Positions 22,750-33,658 of a DNA stretch of 64,000 nt are shown here, piece after piece (position 1 is the first letter of the stretch; the number at the start of each line of letters is the position of its first letter). The stretch lies in assembly GCA_902806595.1 (NCBI GenBank), contig CADCXC010000009.1, positions 558,001 to 622,000 of the forward strand, given 5' to 3'. The translations under genes were made by a program, and so were the position numbers. The notes under the pieces are model-generated. The model saw only the letters and a program-made list of their open reading frames with translations, was not told the DNA's origin and made no database searches. The stretch comes from Pyrenopolyporus hunteri (taxonomy: Eukaryota > Ascomycota > Sordariomycetes > Xylariales > Hypoxylaceae).

Positions 22750-23771
22750 AAGGGTGTACCCCTATCTACGTAGCCATATAATAGTGTATAATGAATAAAC
22801 CCGCCTAACATGATACATATATCGACCTAACTATGTATCAAGTAGGCAATCTAATACAGATCTACCTTAAACCCACTCCCGTCTCTCCCCAGCTATCTAT
22901 CAACAGAAGAAAGCATAGCAATAGTAATAGCAATGCATAGAAGCACGTCTTACCTAAGAAATGTGCTCATGGCAATATATTTACCCCCGGCCCAACCCAC
23001 CAATGCCCACAGTGGCGCAATCTATGAGATATATTGCCATACGACCATACACATACCTACCGTATTATCTTCCCCTTGCCCAGATATGGCTAAGCCACCT
23101 TACTCGAGTACCCATCCGAGGCTAGGTTAGGCAGCCATCCAAGCGGCCTACCTTGATGGACGGACCACAAGAACAACCTTGGTGGCCAGCTTTCCCATTC
23201 CGACCACTCCCGGCCAATCACACCCCGTCTCGTCCTCGATAGGCCCCGGACATACCTACCTAGGCCTAGACGGGCGTCGAATCCAGGGTAATAGCCCCGT
23301 TCCCGTCTCCTTCGCGCGGATGTGCCTGCGTTAGCCCGAGCCGGGGACGGAGCTGCCACGTGTGGGCGCGCCTATTCCGACTTCACTTCATCGGATCGGG
23401 GGCCGTGTACCAGACTACATGCCAATGTTGCAGGTTCCAAGATGTCTAAGAGGCTATTATGTTGATACTGCTAAACCGTGTCGTCGATATTGTTGTAATA
23501 GAGTTCCCGGTGGCGAGTTACAGCATGTTAGGATCCTTGGACCCACACGAATACAATCGAAGCATCCAAGCGACATAATGGACTCATAAACTAGTTTCGA
23601 GTTCTACGGGGTACGTATAATATCGATAAATCGCTTTCCAATTGACTGGTTTGATTGATATATATATTATCATCTGCATCCAGGAGCGAGACCCGGGTTA
23701 GAAACCCTAGTGTCAATCCACTTTTTTCGCCCACGGCCAAATTATAACCCATCCAAGCTCCGTCGATCTCT
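22750..23771. other. Intergenic between convergent genes
   Basis: The GPI-protein gene (plus) and the GFA-family gene (minus) converge on this 1-kb stretch. An 89-codon minus frame at 23090-23359, rich in Arg and Gly, has no recognisable domain. A CATACCTACCTAGG motif copy is at 23251-23264. Confidence 0.5.
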
Positions 23772-24394
23772 TTACTGGGGCATGTGCTCGAAGGCCTTGG
23801 GGAGGTGTTCCTGGCAGAAGGACAGCTTGCCGGCGGTCCAGATCTCGGTGTCCTAACGTGCGCGGGCGCATGTCAGCTTCTATTCTTTCTTCCGCGTGGG
23901 AACCAGGGCGTAGGAGTACTTGGTGGATAAAGTTGGGGAATGGGGGCATGGGGGGGCCACTCACGGGCTTCAAGGCCTTCTTGTCTGCGTCGCTGAGGGT
24001 ACCGCCCTTGATGGCGATGATCGGGGGCGCCGCCTCGGGGTCGTGGGCGATGGGCGATCCGCACTCGGGACAGAAGATGCGGTGCACGGGCTTGCCGGAC
24101 GAGCCTGCCTTCGCGAAGCTCTTGGTCGTGCCCGTGATGGTTAGCTTGTCTTTGGGAACGACGACTACGAGCGCTGTTGTTCCTGTTAGACCTTTATGGG
24201 TTCTGGGAAGGTGTCGATGTATTCGGGGCACCGCGGGGGAGCACCAGACGTAAGGGTGGCGTGGGCCGAGACTTACAATAAGTAGATCCCGATTGGCGTT
24301 GGCAGTCGTCGCAGTGGTCATAGCCGACGATGAGGGGATCCGCATCGATGGTATATTTAACGGCGCCACAGAGGCAGTGTCCTGAGAGACCCAT
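23772..24394 (-). CDS. GFA-family (glutathione-dependent formaldehyde-activating-like / CENP-V) zinc protein
   Basis: Three exons (24277-24394, 23965-24173, 23772-23852) encode 135 residues, with introns of 103 and 112 nt in compatible phases. The sequence starts MGLSGHCLCGAVKYT, giving the first CxC zinc pair; YDHCDDCQRQSGS carries the second set and RIFCPECGSPI the third, the usual Zn-binding Cys set of the family. The end, DTEIWTAGKLSFCQEHLPKAFEHMPQ, is the typical fungal GFA tail (WTxxK...pxAFexMP). The spliced joints restore GSTYSLVVVVP and KALKPDTEIW, which supports the model. Family members bind zinc with a mixed fold; despite the name, most fungal ones have no proven activity on S-hydroxymethylglutathione. 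Likely cytosolic. Confidence 0.9.
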
Positions 24395-25838
24395 TGTTGT
24401 TATGAGGGATGCTGGTATATATATCGTGATGAGGACCGAGTGTTCTGAATGGAATGATTGTGTGGGCAATTAAGGTTCTCCAGATAAAAACTTGAAAGAG
24501 GGATAGGAACCTCTTATATGCAACGACAAGAGTAGTGTAGGTAGATAAATGGCTTGAATATCCGTGGGGTCGTCTGCAGTACAAACCGAAGCACACCTCA
24601 CATATGCAAACAAAAACCCTCTATGACATAGCCGATCAAGATCTATAAGGGAACGTCCATTTCCCCTGTCCTCGGAGCGAGTTCCTACCAACAGACATTG
24701 ATTGAATATGTGCCTCTTTCCATCCCTGCCATCACTTCTACATTAGGCGTCTTTACGGGATTAATATGAAAGTAAATAGTAAATGATCATCCTCGCAAAT
24801 GACCCGGGGTAGACGTCGGTAACTCTTAGTTTTTCATCTTGTGTATCCTCGCCGAGGAGCTTTTTCTTTGGCGGCGGGGTCAATAGCTTCAACGGGCTAT
24901 ATTGGCGGGGTTATGCGCCTTATTACATTTAGTCTACGTCAGAGACTCAGCTTATACTCGCATACTCCGTAGGCAAGAGAAACAAGTAAACTGTGCTGGA
25001 TACACATATACATGGCGGGAATAGTGTAGATGAACTTATTTACGCATAATGAATCTTGATGTATCACCGCTCGCAGCTTCATTGTAATTATTATCCTACT
25101 TGTACCTTGTAAGCCTGCTTCAGGGATCGTGAAAAGCAACGGTGAGTCCTTTGGAACGCCACGGCTGATGGGTCCAATCTACACAACCTCAGAATACATG
25201 TGAGACATCGAAAACCCAAGTCGCTCTCAGGGCACATCAAGCCACCGTAGCTGGGTATTTGTCAAACATCCTAGTCCGGACTCCGCTGCTCGAAGCCACC
25301 AACCTCCTCCCGGCTTGATACCGAACGCTTGACTAGCTCCCGAAGTGGATGTATGGATGCTGACTGGCTGTTTGTATTTGGAATTCCTGTGGGCCTCGAT
25401 AACAGCGCTTTTACTCAGGGCCGCGCCGCAATCCATACATATGTATGTCTTTCAAAGCTAAGCCGGGTGTAACAAACTCCCAGAATCCTTTGACGATTAT
25501 CCTTTGCGCCTCTACCACCATACGGAGTTATTCTCGCGGCGCCCATCTGACATTTACGAGCGAACATATCATCCCGCGATAATATTTAGGGTACACAATT
25601 GGCCCCCCGACCTAGGCGGGTAGTTATGTTGGCGATGTTGTTGAAACTGAACACATCCATTTCTGTCGCGTATCAATGCAACATAAGCCATACACCGACT
25701 CGTTCGGTTTCATGTCGGGGAACACATTTGGTTGGTTTAGTATGATGCACATGCGACCCTAGAATTAGGGGAAACTCGTCGGTAAGACCGGTCCGAGGGA
25801 GGTATTCCAAATATATCGCCTTTCGATTGATGCTGGAC
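24395..25838. other. Intergenic, no supported gene
   Basis: Covers the GFA promoter and the 3' flank of the DUF1365 gene. Short frames only, no recognisable domain, tRNA or repeat of note. Confidence 0.55.
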
Positions 25839-27689
25839 TCATATATTCCCGAAGTATGTCTTGAGATCATCCATTAATACCACCACAGCCCAAACTATCA
25901 ACAACCTCAAAATCCAATGTTCAAATTGGAGGATACCAACGCTACCCATGGCAATTCTATCGGCGATGAAAAGTTTTAACACCGAGTTCCTATACGCTCG
26001 TCGCGATTCATCGTCCTCGTGGGCCAAGACGTATCCGTCCATAGATGAGAGCCGAAAGCCTCGAATGTCTTTTTGAGAATGAGTGTTGGTGTTGACCTGG
26101 CCGGAAGTCAATGGCCGTTCAATTTGCTTTGGTCTCTGCCGCAAGTTCTTGATAGCTATGAAAAAGCAATAGTCCAAATAACTTGCGATTTGGAGGAGGG
26201 GCGGCGGCTGCTTCTTGACGACTAGCTTTGGCAACAATTCCGGTTTCGAAACCCATATCGTATTACTCTCGTTCAACTCACAAAACATAGCCTCGAAGTC
26301 ATGAGCGTAGTAGACAAACCTCGAATAAAACGCAGGCGTCAAGATTTTGAACTCCATCTTCTCGGAAAGGCTAGGGTTCTCTTGAGCCGATGGCGACATT
26401 ATGGTCTCGACTGGCGCATCCGCAATACCGCAAGGGACATACTGCACGGCTAGTGGCTCAGGCAGCCGCTCAACTAAATGTCTCAGATATCTCCTGAACA
26501 AAGGTTCGAGCTCGGATTCGATTTTATCGGCATGTCGGCCGATGCTCGTTTTGAGCGGTTCCGGGCGATACCAGACATGAAGCTTTTGTCGGAAGAATAG
26601 CAGGGCAGCTTCCTTCACGATCCTGGGAAAGGTGACGAATCCAACCCACCACCAAGAAGCTAAGAACCTAAGTCTCTGAGAGAAGGTCATCTTCGTAGGG
26701 TCAACGGCGTCGCTTTCTGAAAAGATACGGGCTACCAGCTTCGTGTGATTCTTGGAAGATATCAGGTTTATCGTGTTATTGATTGGACCTCGCCCATCCA
26801 TGTTCGGGAAAAGAGGATCATGAGCCACAAGCGAGTACGCCCCTTTTCTAGAGTTAAAAGGAGATACGTGGAAGTCCTTCACCCAGGTTTGCGTTAAGGG
26901 CTCCGAGCTCTTAGGCGGGTGAGTATCCGTTTCTCCTGCTAGAGTTTCACTTCCGGGCGCTTCTATTAGCTCTGTCGCCGTACTAGCCGTTAAAAAGTAC
27001 ATCCGTCTCTCATCAAACGTGTTATTGACTTCGAGAATTATTGCTGTTAGACGTTTCTCAGAGGAATAGAGGTACCAGAAAGAAACGGGATTAAAATGAT
27101 AACCCATGAATCTCGCAGCAGTAACCAAATATGCATATGGGTACCTGGAAGCATCGACGCCCTAAGCCATGTTAACTATGGATCTACCGAAAAACATTGA
27201 GGGCTACGGCACCTGGGTTTCGAGATAGGCATTCAGCTTGCCTCTTAATCCGAGGTGACCGCTCCCTCTTTCGAGGTAGTCGGCGGCATCCACCTTATAC
27301 CATCCCTTCAACCCCGTGGCACGCTCATCGTTCGATATAATACCGCCAGCAACGCCCGTCCAACCGATAGGGATCCCCACCAGTAGATACGAATAAGAAA
27401 AGGAGTGCTTCTTCGGAAATATCCTGGTATGTGTTGTTCGACAAGGGAACAGCAAGGGCCGCCCGGGGCCGTCCCATGCTGGCGGGTTTGCTGTCCGACT
27501 ACGACGTGGTTTATATATGAGGGAGACAAAAAGAGCCGTGGCTATTGAAACAGCCCATAGCGATATAATTATTACGGGGTCTCTTAGCCAAAGAAGCCAA
27601 GTAACGAGGAGCACTGAATCTCCAAGGCCCCCGAAAGCGAGGTAGTAGCAAAATGCGGCGGTACGCAGAACGACGCCTTGCACGGACAT
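25839..27689 (-). CDS. DUF1365 family membrane-associated protein
   Basis: Two exons (27213-27689 and 25839-27161), joined by a short 51-nt intron with a weak GTGCCG donor and GCTTAG acceptor, encode 599 residues. The joint restores AYLETQGVDASRYPYAYLVTAARF, typical of DUF1365. An N-terminal hydrophobic segment (about residues 1-55, two predicted membrane spans) precedes TRIFPKKHSFSYSYLL, where the DUF1365 core starts. The core continues through GYHFNPVSFWYLY, EVNNTFDERRMYFL and KDFHVSPFNSRKGAYSL. A second hydrophobic segment lies near the C-terminus (HWILRLLIVWAVVVL). In bacteria DUF1365 genes are often next to cyclopropane-fatty-acid-synthase-like genes, suggesting a role with lipids; no such neighbour is present here. 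Function unknown; probably in an internal membrane. Confidence 0.88.
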
Positions 27690-28654
27690 CCCTTGGGCGA
27701 CGTGTACGGAGGAGGCTCAGCCAGTTGGTTGCTTAAAGAATATCGTGGTTTTAGGCCTCATCTACTCCCCGAACCCCTTATTGTTCGGACGGCTCGATTG
27801 TAGGGAATGATATATGCAACTACAAGGCCAATAGTATCGCCATACAAATAGTAAGAGAAAATGCAACTAAACTACGAGCTCAAAGAATAGGAAGAATTAG
27901 AATTCCAGTGTTGAGACAACATAGGTACCTAGGTACCTACCTACATGTAGTAAAGAAAAGCAAGTACATACCTTATCGTCTTATCTCCTATCTTATCCAA
28001 GCCCGGCTACATACACCCTCCAATCTTTAGGTACCTAATCTGCAGCATCTGATGCAAGATGGAAAAGTTTGGTTTCGACGTGAATTTAGACTACTACCTT
28101 GTTGATCTTGATAATATATCACTCGTACAGATATGTTGTTTTTATGAGAACTGACGAGATTTTGAGCGATTCCATCAGGAAGGAGAGAACAGGAATTGCA
28201 TTGCATTGTACGTACTTTTCAAACTGTGGGCTCACAACGCCGATCCTACTCGCACAGTCAGACAGTCACGCCGGCGAAGAAGGAGCATTGTTGGCGGTGT
28301 TTACGCACAGGCCACAAAGGTTGCCTCACCGGCTTTAAAAACGACTCCGTTGAGTCAGCGGCGGCTCCGCTTTCAGCCCACTTCCACCATCATTCCTTCG
28401 CCTTCCACCAACCTAAAAAAGGGCCATTTATATAATCGGCATCTCACGAGCGCATTGAATTCTGTCTTTTCAATCTTCTTCTCCTACCTATCTGCTAATA
28501 CCCACTCACGCATACGCGCTAATACGACGTCCGGGGAATCATTTCTGAAACCTTCAGAACACACATCTCCCACCGCCCGATCTAATTGTCTCTTCTGCCA
28601 AATTACAACCTAAAAAACACCGCCCGCGGGAATAAAATATTTACGAAATTCAAG
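27690..28654. other. Divergent promoter region of DUF1365 gene and MBF1
   Basis: A 965-bp region between two divergent starts. It contains a long palindromic TAGGTACCTAGGTACC copy at 27923-27944 and TTTAGGTACCTAA at about 28026-28038. The 250 bp before the MBF1 start are pyrimidine-rich, as is usual for fungal leaders. Frames of 79-135 codons here overlap one another and carry no domain. Confidence 0.55.
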
Positions 28655-29272
28655 ATGTCTGACGAGTGGGATTCCGTTACCAAGATTGGTAGCAAGGTTC
28701 GCGGTGGCGCCTCGCAGCGGGAGACCGTTGTACGAGGCAATTCCGCCATAAATGCAGCTAAGCGTGCCGGAGGTGCCATTGCGACCGAGAAGAAGTATGC
28801 CACTGGCAATGCTGTAAGTTAATTCTCCCTCACTGACCTTACCCTCTTGATTTCCCCCTCCCAGTATACGATCCTATCCTCTTCAACCCAAAGAAGAAAA
28901 ACCATCCCTTTAGAATCCCATACCGTCTGTGTACGCACCATCCATACTAACAATCACTGACAGGTCGGCAAAGGCCCCGAAGGCCAGCGTCTAACGAAAG
29001 TCGACCGGAGCGACGACATCATCAAGCCGAACACGGTGGGCAAGGAGGTCGGGGACGCGATCAGCCAGACGCGGCAGAAGATGGAGCCCAAGATGACGCA
29101 GAAGGACCTGGCGACCAAGTGCAACACGACGCCGTCCGTGATCGCCGACTTCGAGCGCGGCACCGCCGCCCCCGACCAGAAGATCCTGTCCGCCATGGAG
29201 CGCGTCCTCAACGTCAAGCTCCGCGGCTCCGGCATCGGCGAGCCCAAGTTCAAGCCCAAGGAGAAGAAATAA
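28655..29272 (+). CDS. MBF1: Multiprotein bridging factor 1 (transcriptional coactivator)
   Basis: Two exons (28655-28813, 28964-29272) with a 150-nt intron (GTAAGT...TGACAG) encode 155 residues. The N-terminal MBF1 domain reads [18 protein letters not shown], and the Cro/C1-type helix-turn-helix domain covers about residues 85-145 ([40 protein letters not shown]), followed by a Lys-rich tail. Length and both domains match the family. MBF1 bridges bZIP activators such as Gcn4/Jun types to TBP and also protects against ribosomal frameshifting at collided ribosomes. The second exon has strongly C/G-ending codons, typical of a highly expressed gene. Two bZIP genes lie in the same window, but linkage is not evidence of partnership. 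Confidence 0.97.
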
Positions 29273-30062
29273 AGGAACGGGAAACCCGGACCTTGAAAAA
29301 ACAAAACAAAAAATATTAATAACGATGACATCATCAGAGATATATCTCTCGATGAGACGATAATGAAGCTGATGATCGAGGACGGGGGGTCTAGAGACCA
29401 CCGTGGGATGGCTGGCCGGACTTAGCCGGGCGGCCGGGACGGGACGTTGTATATCAGGAGTTCGAGTACCTACCTACCTACCTGCCTACCTATCTACCAA
29501 TACTTTACCAACTTAGAGAGGCGAGGGGTTTCCGAGAGTGATCTCCCCCTTTAGCCGTATGAACATTTCATAGCATGCGTGGGCTCGGCTTCCGCCATAG
29601 AGAGAGGGAGAGTCGATGGGTCGGCTCTCATCTCATGCATTACTTTAGACATAGGAATAGAAAAAGCCGTTATCACGCAATTCCATTGAAGACTCCGTTT
29701 GTTTTTTATTCTTTTATTTTTTTTTCAGACTTGAATTTCTATTATTTGGACCTCATACGAGGGCGTATCTTCATTATCAAGACATAATGCTCTCTATTCG
29801 TATGTCCATCTTTGGACGAGGTATCTCCCAACGGCCGCGAAAATGCAAACCAGGCCGTGCTATGCCATGCCATGCCGATGTAATGCAACGTAACGTAACG
29901 CAATGCCGAAAACAAATTCAACCGACACCTCGTCGGTCTTCCTGGGAGTCTCATCCAGTCGGTATAACATAATAATACAGCCCCATCTCTCTTGCCCGAT
30001 CCCTCTTCCCTTCTTTAACCTCCCCCTTTCTTACTTCCAGTTACCCTCTACCTCTTCGATCT
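29273..30062. other. Intergenic between convergent MBF1 and cdt1
   Basis: A 790-bp stretch holding both 3' flanks. It contains a TACC tandem run at 29467-29500, T-rich DNA near 29700-29730 and ATGCCATGCC / GTAACGTAAC short tandem steps at about 29860-29905. No gene seen. Confidence 0.6.
29467..29500. repeat. TACC tetranucleotide tract
   Basis: About eight TACC-like units, slightly interrupted. It is one of the longest copies of a motif that recurs through the intergenic DNA of this window in both orientations. Confidence 0.85.
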
Positions 30063-31631
30063 CTAGGTAGCCAGCATATCTCGAACTCGTCTTTCCATCT
30101 CCGCCTTACTAGGCTGGCAGCCCATCTCGACGACCACATTCTCTCTACCCGCGATCGAGACGACACGCACCCACTCGGGTGCCACCTCGGCCGCCAATAG
30201 ACGCACGCAGATAGCGCCCTCTTCACGCGAGATGCCCATGCGGAACGAATCCTTGAGCTTCTCCAGGGTCGCCGCCATCGTGAACGACACACGGCTGCCA
30301 AAGCCGGAATCACTAGCCCGGCCTAGCATGCCCAGCATGGCCGCAACCTCGGGTGCGCGCTGTAATGCTGCTCGTCGCTCCAGTTGTGCGGGGGTGAGGG
30401 CGGTGTTGGCCGAAGCGGCTTTCTGGAGGGACTTGAGGCGAATGCGGTCCAGTAAGCTCATCTTGGGAGCGCTTGCGTTTGTCATTTGCACGTCGCCTTG
30501 CTGCTGTTGTTGTTCCAGCGTCGCCTGTTGTTGTTTAGTCTTGGCCTCCTTCTCTTGCTTCTTAATCGCCATGCTCTGCTTCAGCTCCTCGAGTCGCTTC
30601 TGGCCCTTAGATAGTACGGGTGCAGCCTCAATGAAAGATCTGCACACAGGGATCGGAGCTCGAGGGAGCGCGGTGGCGATGAATTCGGAAACATCTGGGT
30701 TATTAGTCGCAATAAATTGAACCCAGAGCGCGTTGAGGTTGTCTCGGAATACATCGTTAAGCTTCTTCTCGTCTAGTGGGCGGCCGGGGTGGTGTTGTGT
30801 AGAGTCAATTTCTATGCAAATCTTGCCGTGCCCGTAATCGGAGAGCGAGAACAGCTGACCGGTACCGTTGGCCAGTTTAGCTTTAGGCGGTGTAAAATTA
30901 AGGACGCCGAGACAAATTTGTATATCCCCTTGAGTAACTTTCCTTTGGCCCCATGAGCGCTCAACATCTGGACATAGGACTCGCAAGTCCGCTGGTGCGT
31001 TGGATCGGTTGTGCGCGTAATGTAATGTGAGAGCCTTCAGTAGAGAGGAGTGTAGGTTGACAAGCGTTATAACATCTCTGGGAAGTCTAGCACCGAATCT
31101 ACCATAGTCGCTGTCGTCCTCGGTAATAGGTGTATTGACGGAAAAGGGAGTGGAATCACGAGACGGGGAAGATTCCAATCGGAGTTTCTTGAGTAAAACA
31201 CCAGCATTATTAGCCGACTCATCCGAATCGGAAGAACTTGGGCTCCTGGCTCGCTTGTTTCGTTGGGGGCGTGGCGATTGAGTGCGAACTTTCTTCTGGG
31301 GACGACCGCGGCCACGTTTCGCAGGTTGAGATCCAGCCTTCGTTGTCTTGATGGCAGGAAGTGAGGGCTTGCTGGGTGTCTCATCGCTCTCAGAGTCGTC
31401 TCCGATAATGGTAACTACCTTCCGCTTTCGGGGAGCAGCTGCAAGTGGCTCGAGGCTGACATCCTTCTTTGGCGTAGGTGTACGCTTCTCCTTTTTGGTG
31501 TTGGTAGCGGCGACCAGCTTGGAGACATGAGTGAAGCGGGTGATGCGGGCTGATGGCTGTTCCTTTGTCGTAGTGGTATTGAGCTTGCCCAATGCTTTCG
31601 GGCGTTGCTGCTTGACAGCGGGACTAGACAT
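30063..31631 (-). CDS. cdt1: DNA replication licensing factor Cdt1
   Basis: A single-exon gene of 522 codons. I start at the ATG at 31631 (MSSPAVKQQRPK); the open frame extends a few codons upstream but without another ATG. The N-terminal 180 residues are basic and disordered, with an AT-hook-like RGRGRPQKK near 106-115. A winged-helix domain at about 183-300 starts ARLPRDVITLVNLHSSLLKAL, and the C-terminal winged helix (about 395-522, MSLLDRIRLKSLQ to the end) is the Cdt1 Mcm-binding domain, with APEVAAMLGMLG and a run through EWVRVVSIAGRENVVV. Cdt1 loads Mcm2-7 on origins in G1 in the nucleus. The motif RITRFTHV near residue 29 resembles the PIP-degron region of other Cdt1 proteins but lacks the leading Gln. 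The promoter carries a cluster of ACGCG elements typical of G1/S genes. Length is in the usual range. Confidence 0.85.
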   Translation of the reverse strand: MSSPAVKQQRPKALGKLNTTTTKEQPSARITRFTHVSKLVAATNTKKEKRTPTPKKDVSLEPLAAAPRKRKVVTIIGDDSESDETPSKPSLPAIKTTKAGSQPAKRGRGRPQKKVRTQSPRPQRNKRARSPSSSDSDESANNAGVLLKKLRLESSPSRDSTPFSVNTPITEDDSDYGRFGARLPRDVITLVNLHSSLLKALTLHYAHNRSNAPADLRVLCPDVERSWGQRKVTQGDIQICLGVLNFTPPKAKLANGTGQLFSLSDYGHGKICIEIDSTQHHPGRPLDEKKLNDVFRDNLNALWVQFIATNNPDVSEFIATALPRAPIPVCRSFIEAAPVLSKGQKRLEELKQSMAIKKQEKEAKTKQQQATLEQQQQQGDVQMTNASAPKMSLLDRIRLKSLQKAASANTALTPAQLERRAALQRAPEVAAMLGMLGRASDSGFGSRVSFTMAATLEKLKDSFRMGISREEGAICVRLLAAEVAPEWVRVVSIAGRENVVVEMGCQPSKAEMERRVRDMLAT

Positions 31632-31907
31632 GGCGAAAATGGCTCGCGATGCCAACAGTCGACTTCCGTTGTTTCGAGCTCCTTAATAAAAGGAGGTGCG
31701 GTGTAGAGAAAGTCAAGTAGGTGATTGATCCCTTCTACAAGTATGCGAAGTGTGTGTAAAATGGAGAAACACGGAAAGATTGACTCTCGAGTCCTCGATG
31801 AAGAAAGTTGTAAAGAGTAAGAGCATTGGCAATTGTGCACGAAGAAAGATGTTATGAAGACGTGCTGAATACAGAGTACCTTGGCTGAAGAAGTGAAGGC
31901 GCGACCC

Positions 31908-31950
31908 ACGCGAAATCAAACGACGCGAAAATCCACTCGACAAGACGCGT
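31908..31950. promoter_or_regulatory. Cluster of MCB/E2F-like ACGCG elements upstream of cdt1
   Basis: ACGCGAAA at 31908-31915, ACGCGAAA at 31923-31930 and ACGCGT at 31945-31950, three elements in 43 bp, about 280-320 bp before the cdt1 start. ACGCGT is the MluI cell-cycle box bound by MBF-type factors; ACGCGAAA (reverse TTTCGCGT) fits both the MBF and the E2F/DP family of sites. Their position before a replication-licensing gene fits G1/S control. Binding itself is inferred. Confidence 0.6.
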
Positions 31951-32066
31951 CCTACACTTCACCGCGTTAATGGGTGATTGTATTGGCCCGATTAGGAAAG
32001 GCACTATGTACGCCAAGACCTGCTTCAGAGCACCACATCCAATTCACCAAATTTCATAGCCGAGGG

Positions 32067-32100
32067 AAAAAAAAAAAAAAAAAAAAAAGAGAGAGAGAGG
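32067..32100. repeat. Poly-A followed by GA dinucleotide tract
   Basis: About 22 A residues followed by about six GA units, read directly. It is likely variable in length between isolates. Confidence 0.9.
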
Positions 32101-32870
32101 TACACAAGTACGTAATTATTTTAATCTTTGTTTGCTATTTGGGGATATCTGCGCATATTGCTCTCCAGCACTCAATTAGTAACATTGGAAACGTTTCACG
32201 AGTTTGATGTTCGGCAGTCCACCTCGACCTCGCTCAATGTTGCCTAAGCAAATCCACGTATATCATTCCAAAAGTATTAACTCCCTAGTATTATTAATAC
32301 CTCCCTCGTCTTTGCTCATATTACTTGCACTGCGAATTAGGTACGGAAATTTGACTTCCGATTACTTGGATTATTTTTTTTCCTAGCTACAGTCTCATTA
32401 ACTCCTGGCTCATTGCCGGAGGGCCATTACTTGAATTGTGTTAAAGTGATATCAATTATCGCGTGAACTTAGCGCCATCCTCTGGTAGGGGGAAGGCCAA
32501 CCCAGACCAAGACCAAACATGGTGGGTATGACACCAGTGAATAGAACTCTTTCTTCTGGATCAACCATGGGCTGAGTGAGGCACCAGGGCCGTCTTAGCC
32601 ACAGAGCGAAGCATGAAACCCAGCACATTCTCGCAAGCCTACCTAGGTAGGTACCCTTTCCCTTCCGAAAAGCACATGACATGACCCTTGACTTTTATGT
32701 AGACCGATTATCTTGTTACCCTTATGCCCTTTGCTTATTTCACAACCGTAAACTCCCAAATGACAAACCATGAGGGGCACCGATACCCACACAAACACAT
32801 TAAAGACGAATACATGGAGACGACGAGCGTCTACCATGCAGGTGTGGCGCCAGCCACAGCCAGATGCCGA

Positions 32871-33104
32871 TCAGTGCCGTAAAGTCCGTTGCCAATGATC
32901 TGGGTGAAAGCTCACCGGGCTCGGTGGCGGGGGAGCCGGCACATCCCAGTCACGCTCTTGAATGGAGCGGATAGGAGTACCTCGCTTGCTGTCCTTGGAG
33001 GCAAGGGTGGCATTTATGCTGGCGAAGAGGTCCGTAGAAGAGTTGAGCCGAATATTCTTGCGGGGCGGCGTGACCGGGATGGGAGCAGCGATTTGACTAG
33101 GCAT
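32871..33104 (-). CDS. Small 77-residue protein of unknown function
   Basis: An uninterrupted frame with ATG at 33104 and stop at 32871 encodes 77 residues, beginning MPSQIAAPIPVTPPRKN and ending HPDHWQRTLRH. A 51-nt intron (33137-33187, GTGAGT donor and TGCATAG acceptor) fits just upstream in the 5' leader, and the DNA before it (33190-33700) is long, minus-strand pyrimidine-rich promoter-like sequence; together these argue for a real transcript. The composition is Pro/Arg/Ser-rich with a central KDSKRGTPIRSIQERDW stretch. There is no signal peptide or membrane segment; it is probably a disordered nuclear or cytosolic protein. I do not recognise the family. The alternative is that it is one exon of a longer gene, but the stop is followed by non-coding-looking DNA. 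Confidence 0.55.
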   Translation of the reverse strand: MPSQIAAPIPVTPPRKNIRLNSSTDLFASINATLASKDSKRGTPIRSIQERDWDVPAPPPPSPVSFHPDHWQRTLRH

Positions 33105-33592
33105 GTTGAATCTTCCTCTTTGGCAGCAGTCAGCGTCTATGCAGAGAAACAAAGGAGGATTATAGAGGGAACACAAAGGTGACTCACACTTAGAGTTCTT
33201 GTAGGGTTCGGAAATAAAAGTCGGCGAGGCTCTAGGAGCAAATAATTTATATGATGATGCACGGTGCTGAGGAGACTTGCAGAACGTCGCGGGTCTGATC
33301 TGATACCGAGTTGTGTTGGAAGTGTGGTAGAGCAGTGGTAGGGTAAGGAGTGTAGAGAGAGCCGGCCACTGTTGGGTAAGGGGAAGATTGTTGAGACGAA
33401 GTGGAGATTTTGTCGAAGATGGAGGAAGGTGGAAGTAACCAGGTTGGGAGGTAGGAGGCGGGTTGGAGTATAGATATAAGAAATATGAGAAGGCGCAAGG
33501 ACCGAGTACCTAAGGATGGGATTAAGGAGTAAGGAGTGAGGTACCAGGTAATAAAGTAGCAATAAGAGGCAACGGAAAGAGCGGTGGATATG

Positions 33593-33658
33593 CGTGTGTA
33601 TATGTCTATGTGTGTGAGAGTGTGTGTGTGTGCCTCTGTGTGTGTGCCTGCGTGTGTA
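33593..33658. repeat. TG-rich microsatellite
   Basis: Interrupted GT/TG dinucleotide tract with TGCC and AGAG interruptions, in the promoter-side DNA of the small gene. Read directly. Confidence 0.85.

Larger units (their letters stand above)
31632..32870. other. Promoter of cdt1 and 3' flank of the small gene
   Basis: Both flanking genes are on minus. 31632-31950 should be cdt1 leader and promoter; it holds the ACGCG cluster listed next. A poly-A/GA tract is at 32067-32100. The remainder has only short frames; an ACCTAGGTAGGTACC copy is at 32641-32655. Confidence 0.6.

Noticed and set aside
22093..22811. Arg-rich frames overlapping the GPI-protein gene
   Set aside because: They are shadow frames of a very GC-rich coding sequence; the chosen frame alone has a signal peptide, a Cys pattern and a GPI tail.
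31415..31943. Minus frames of 164 and 76 codons upstream of cdt1
   Set aside because: They overlap the cdt1 N-terminus in another frame or lie in its leader and carry no domain.
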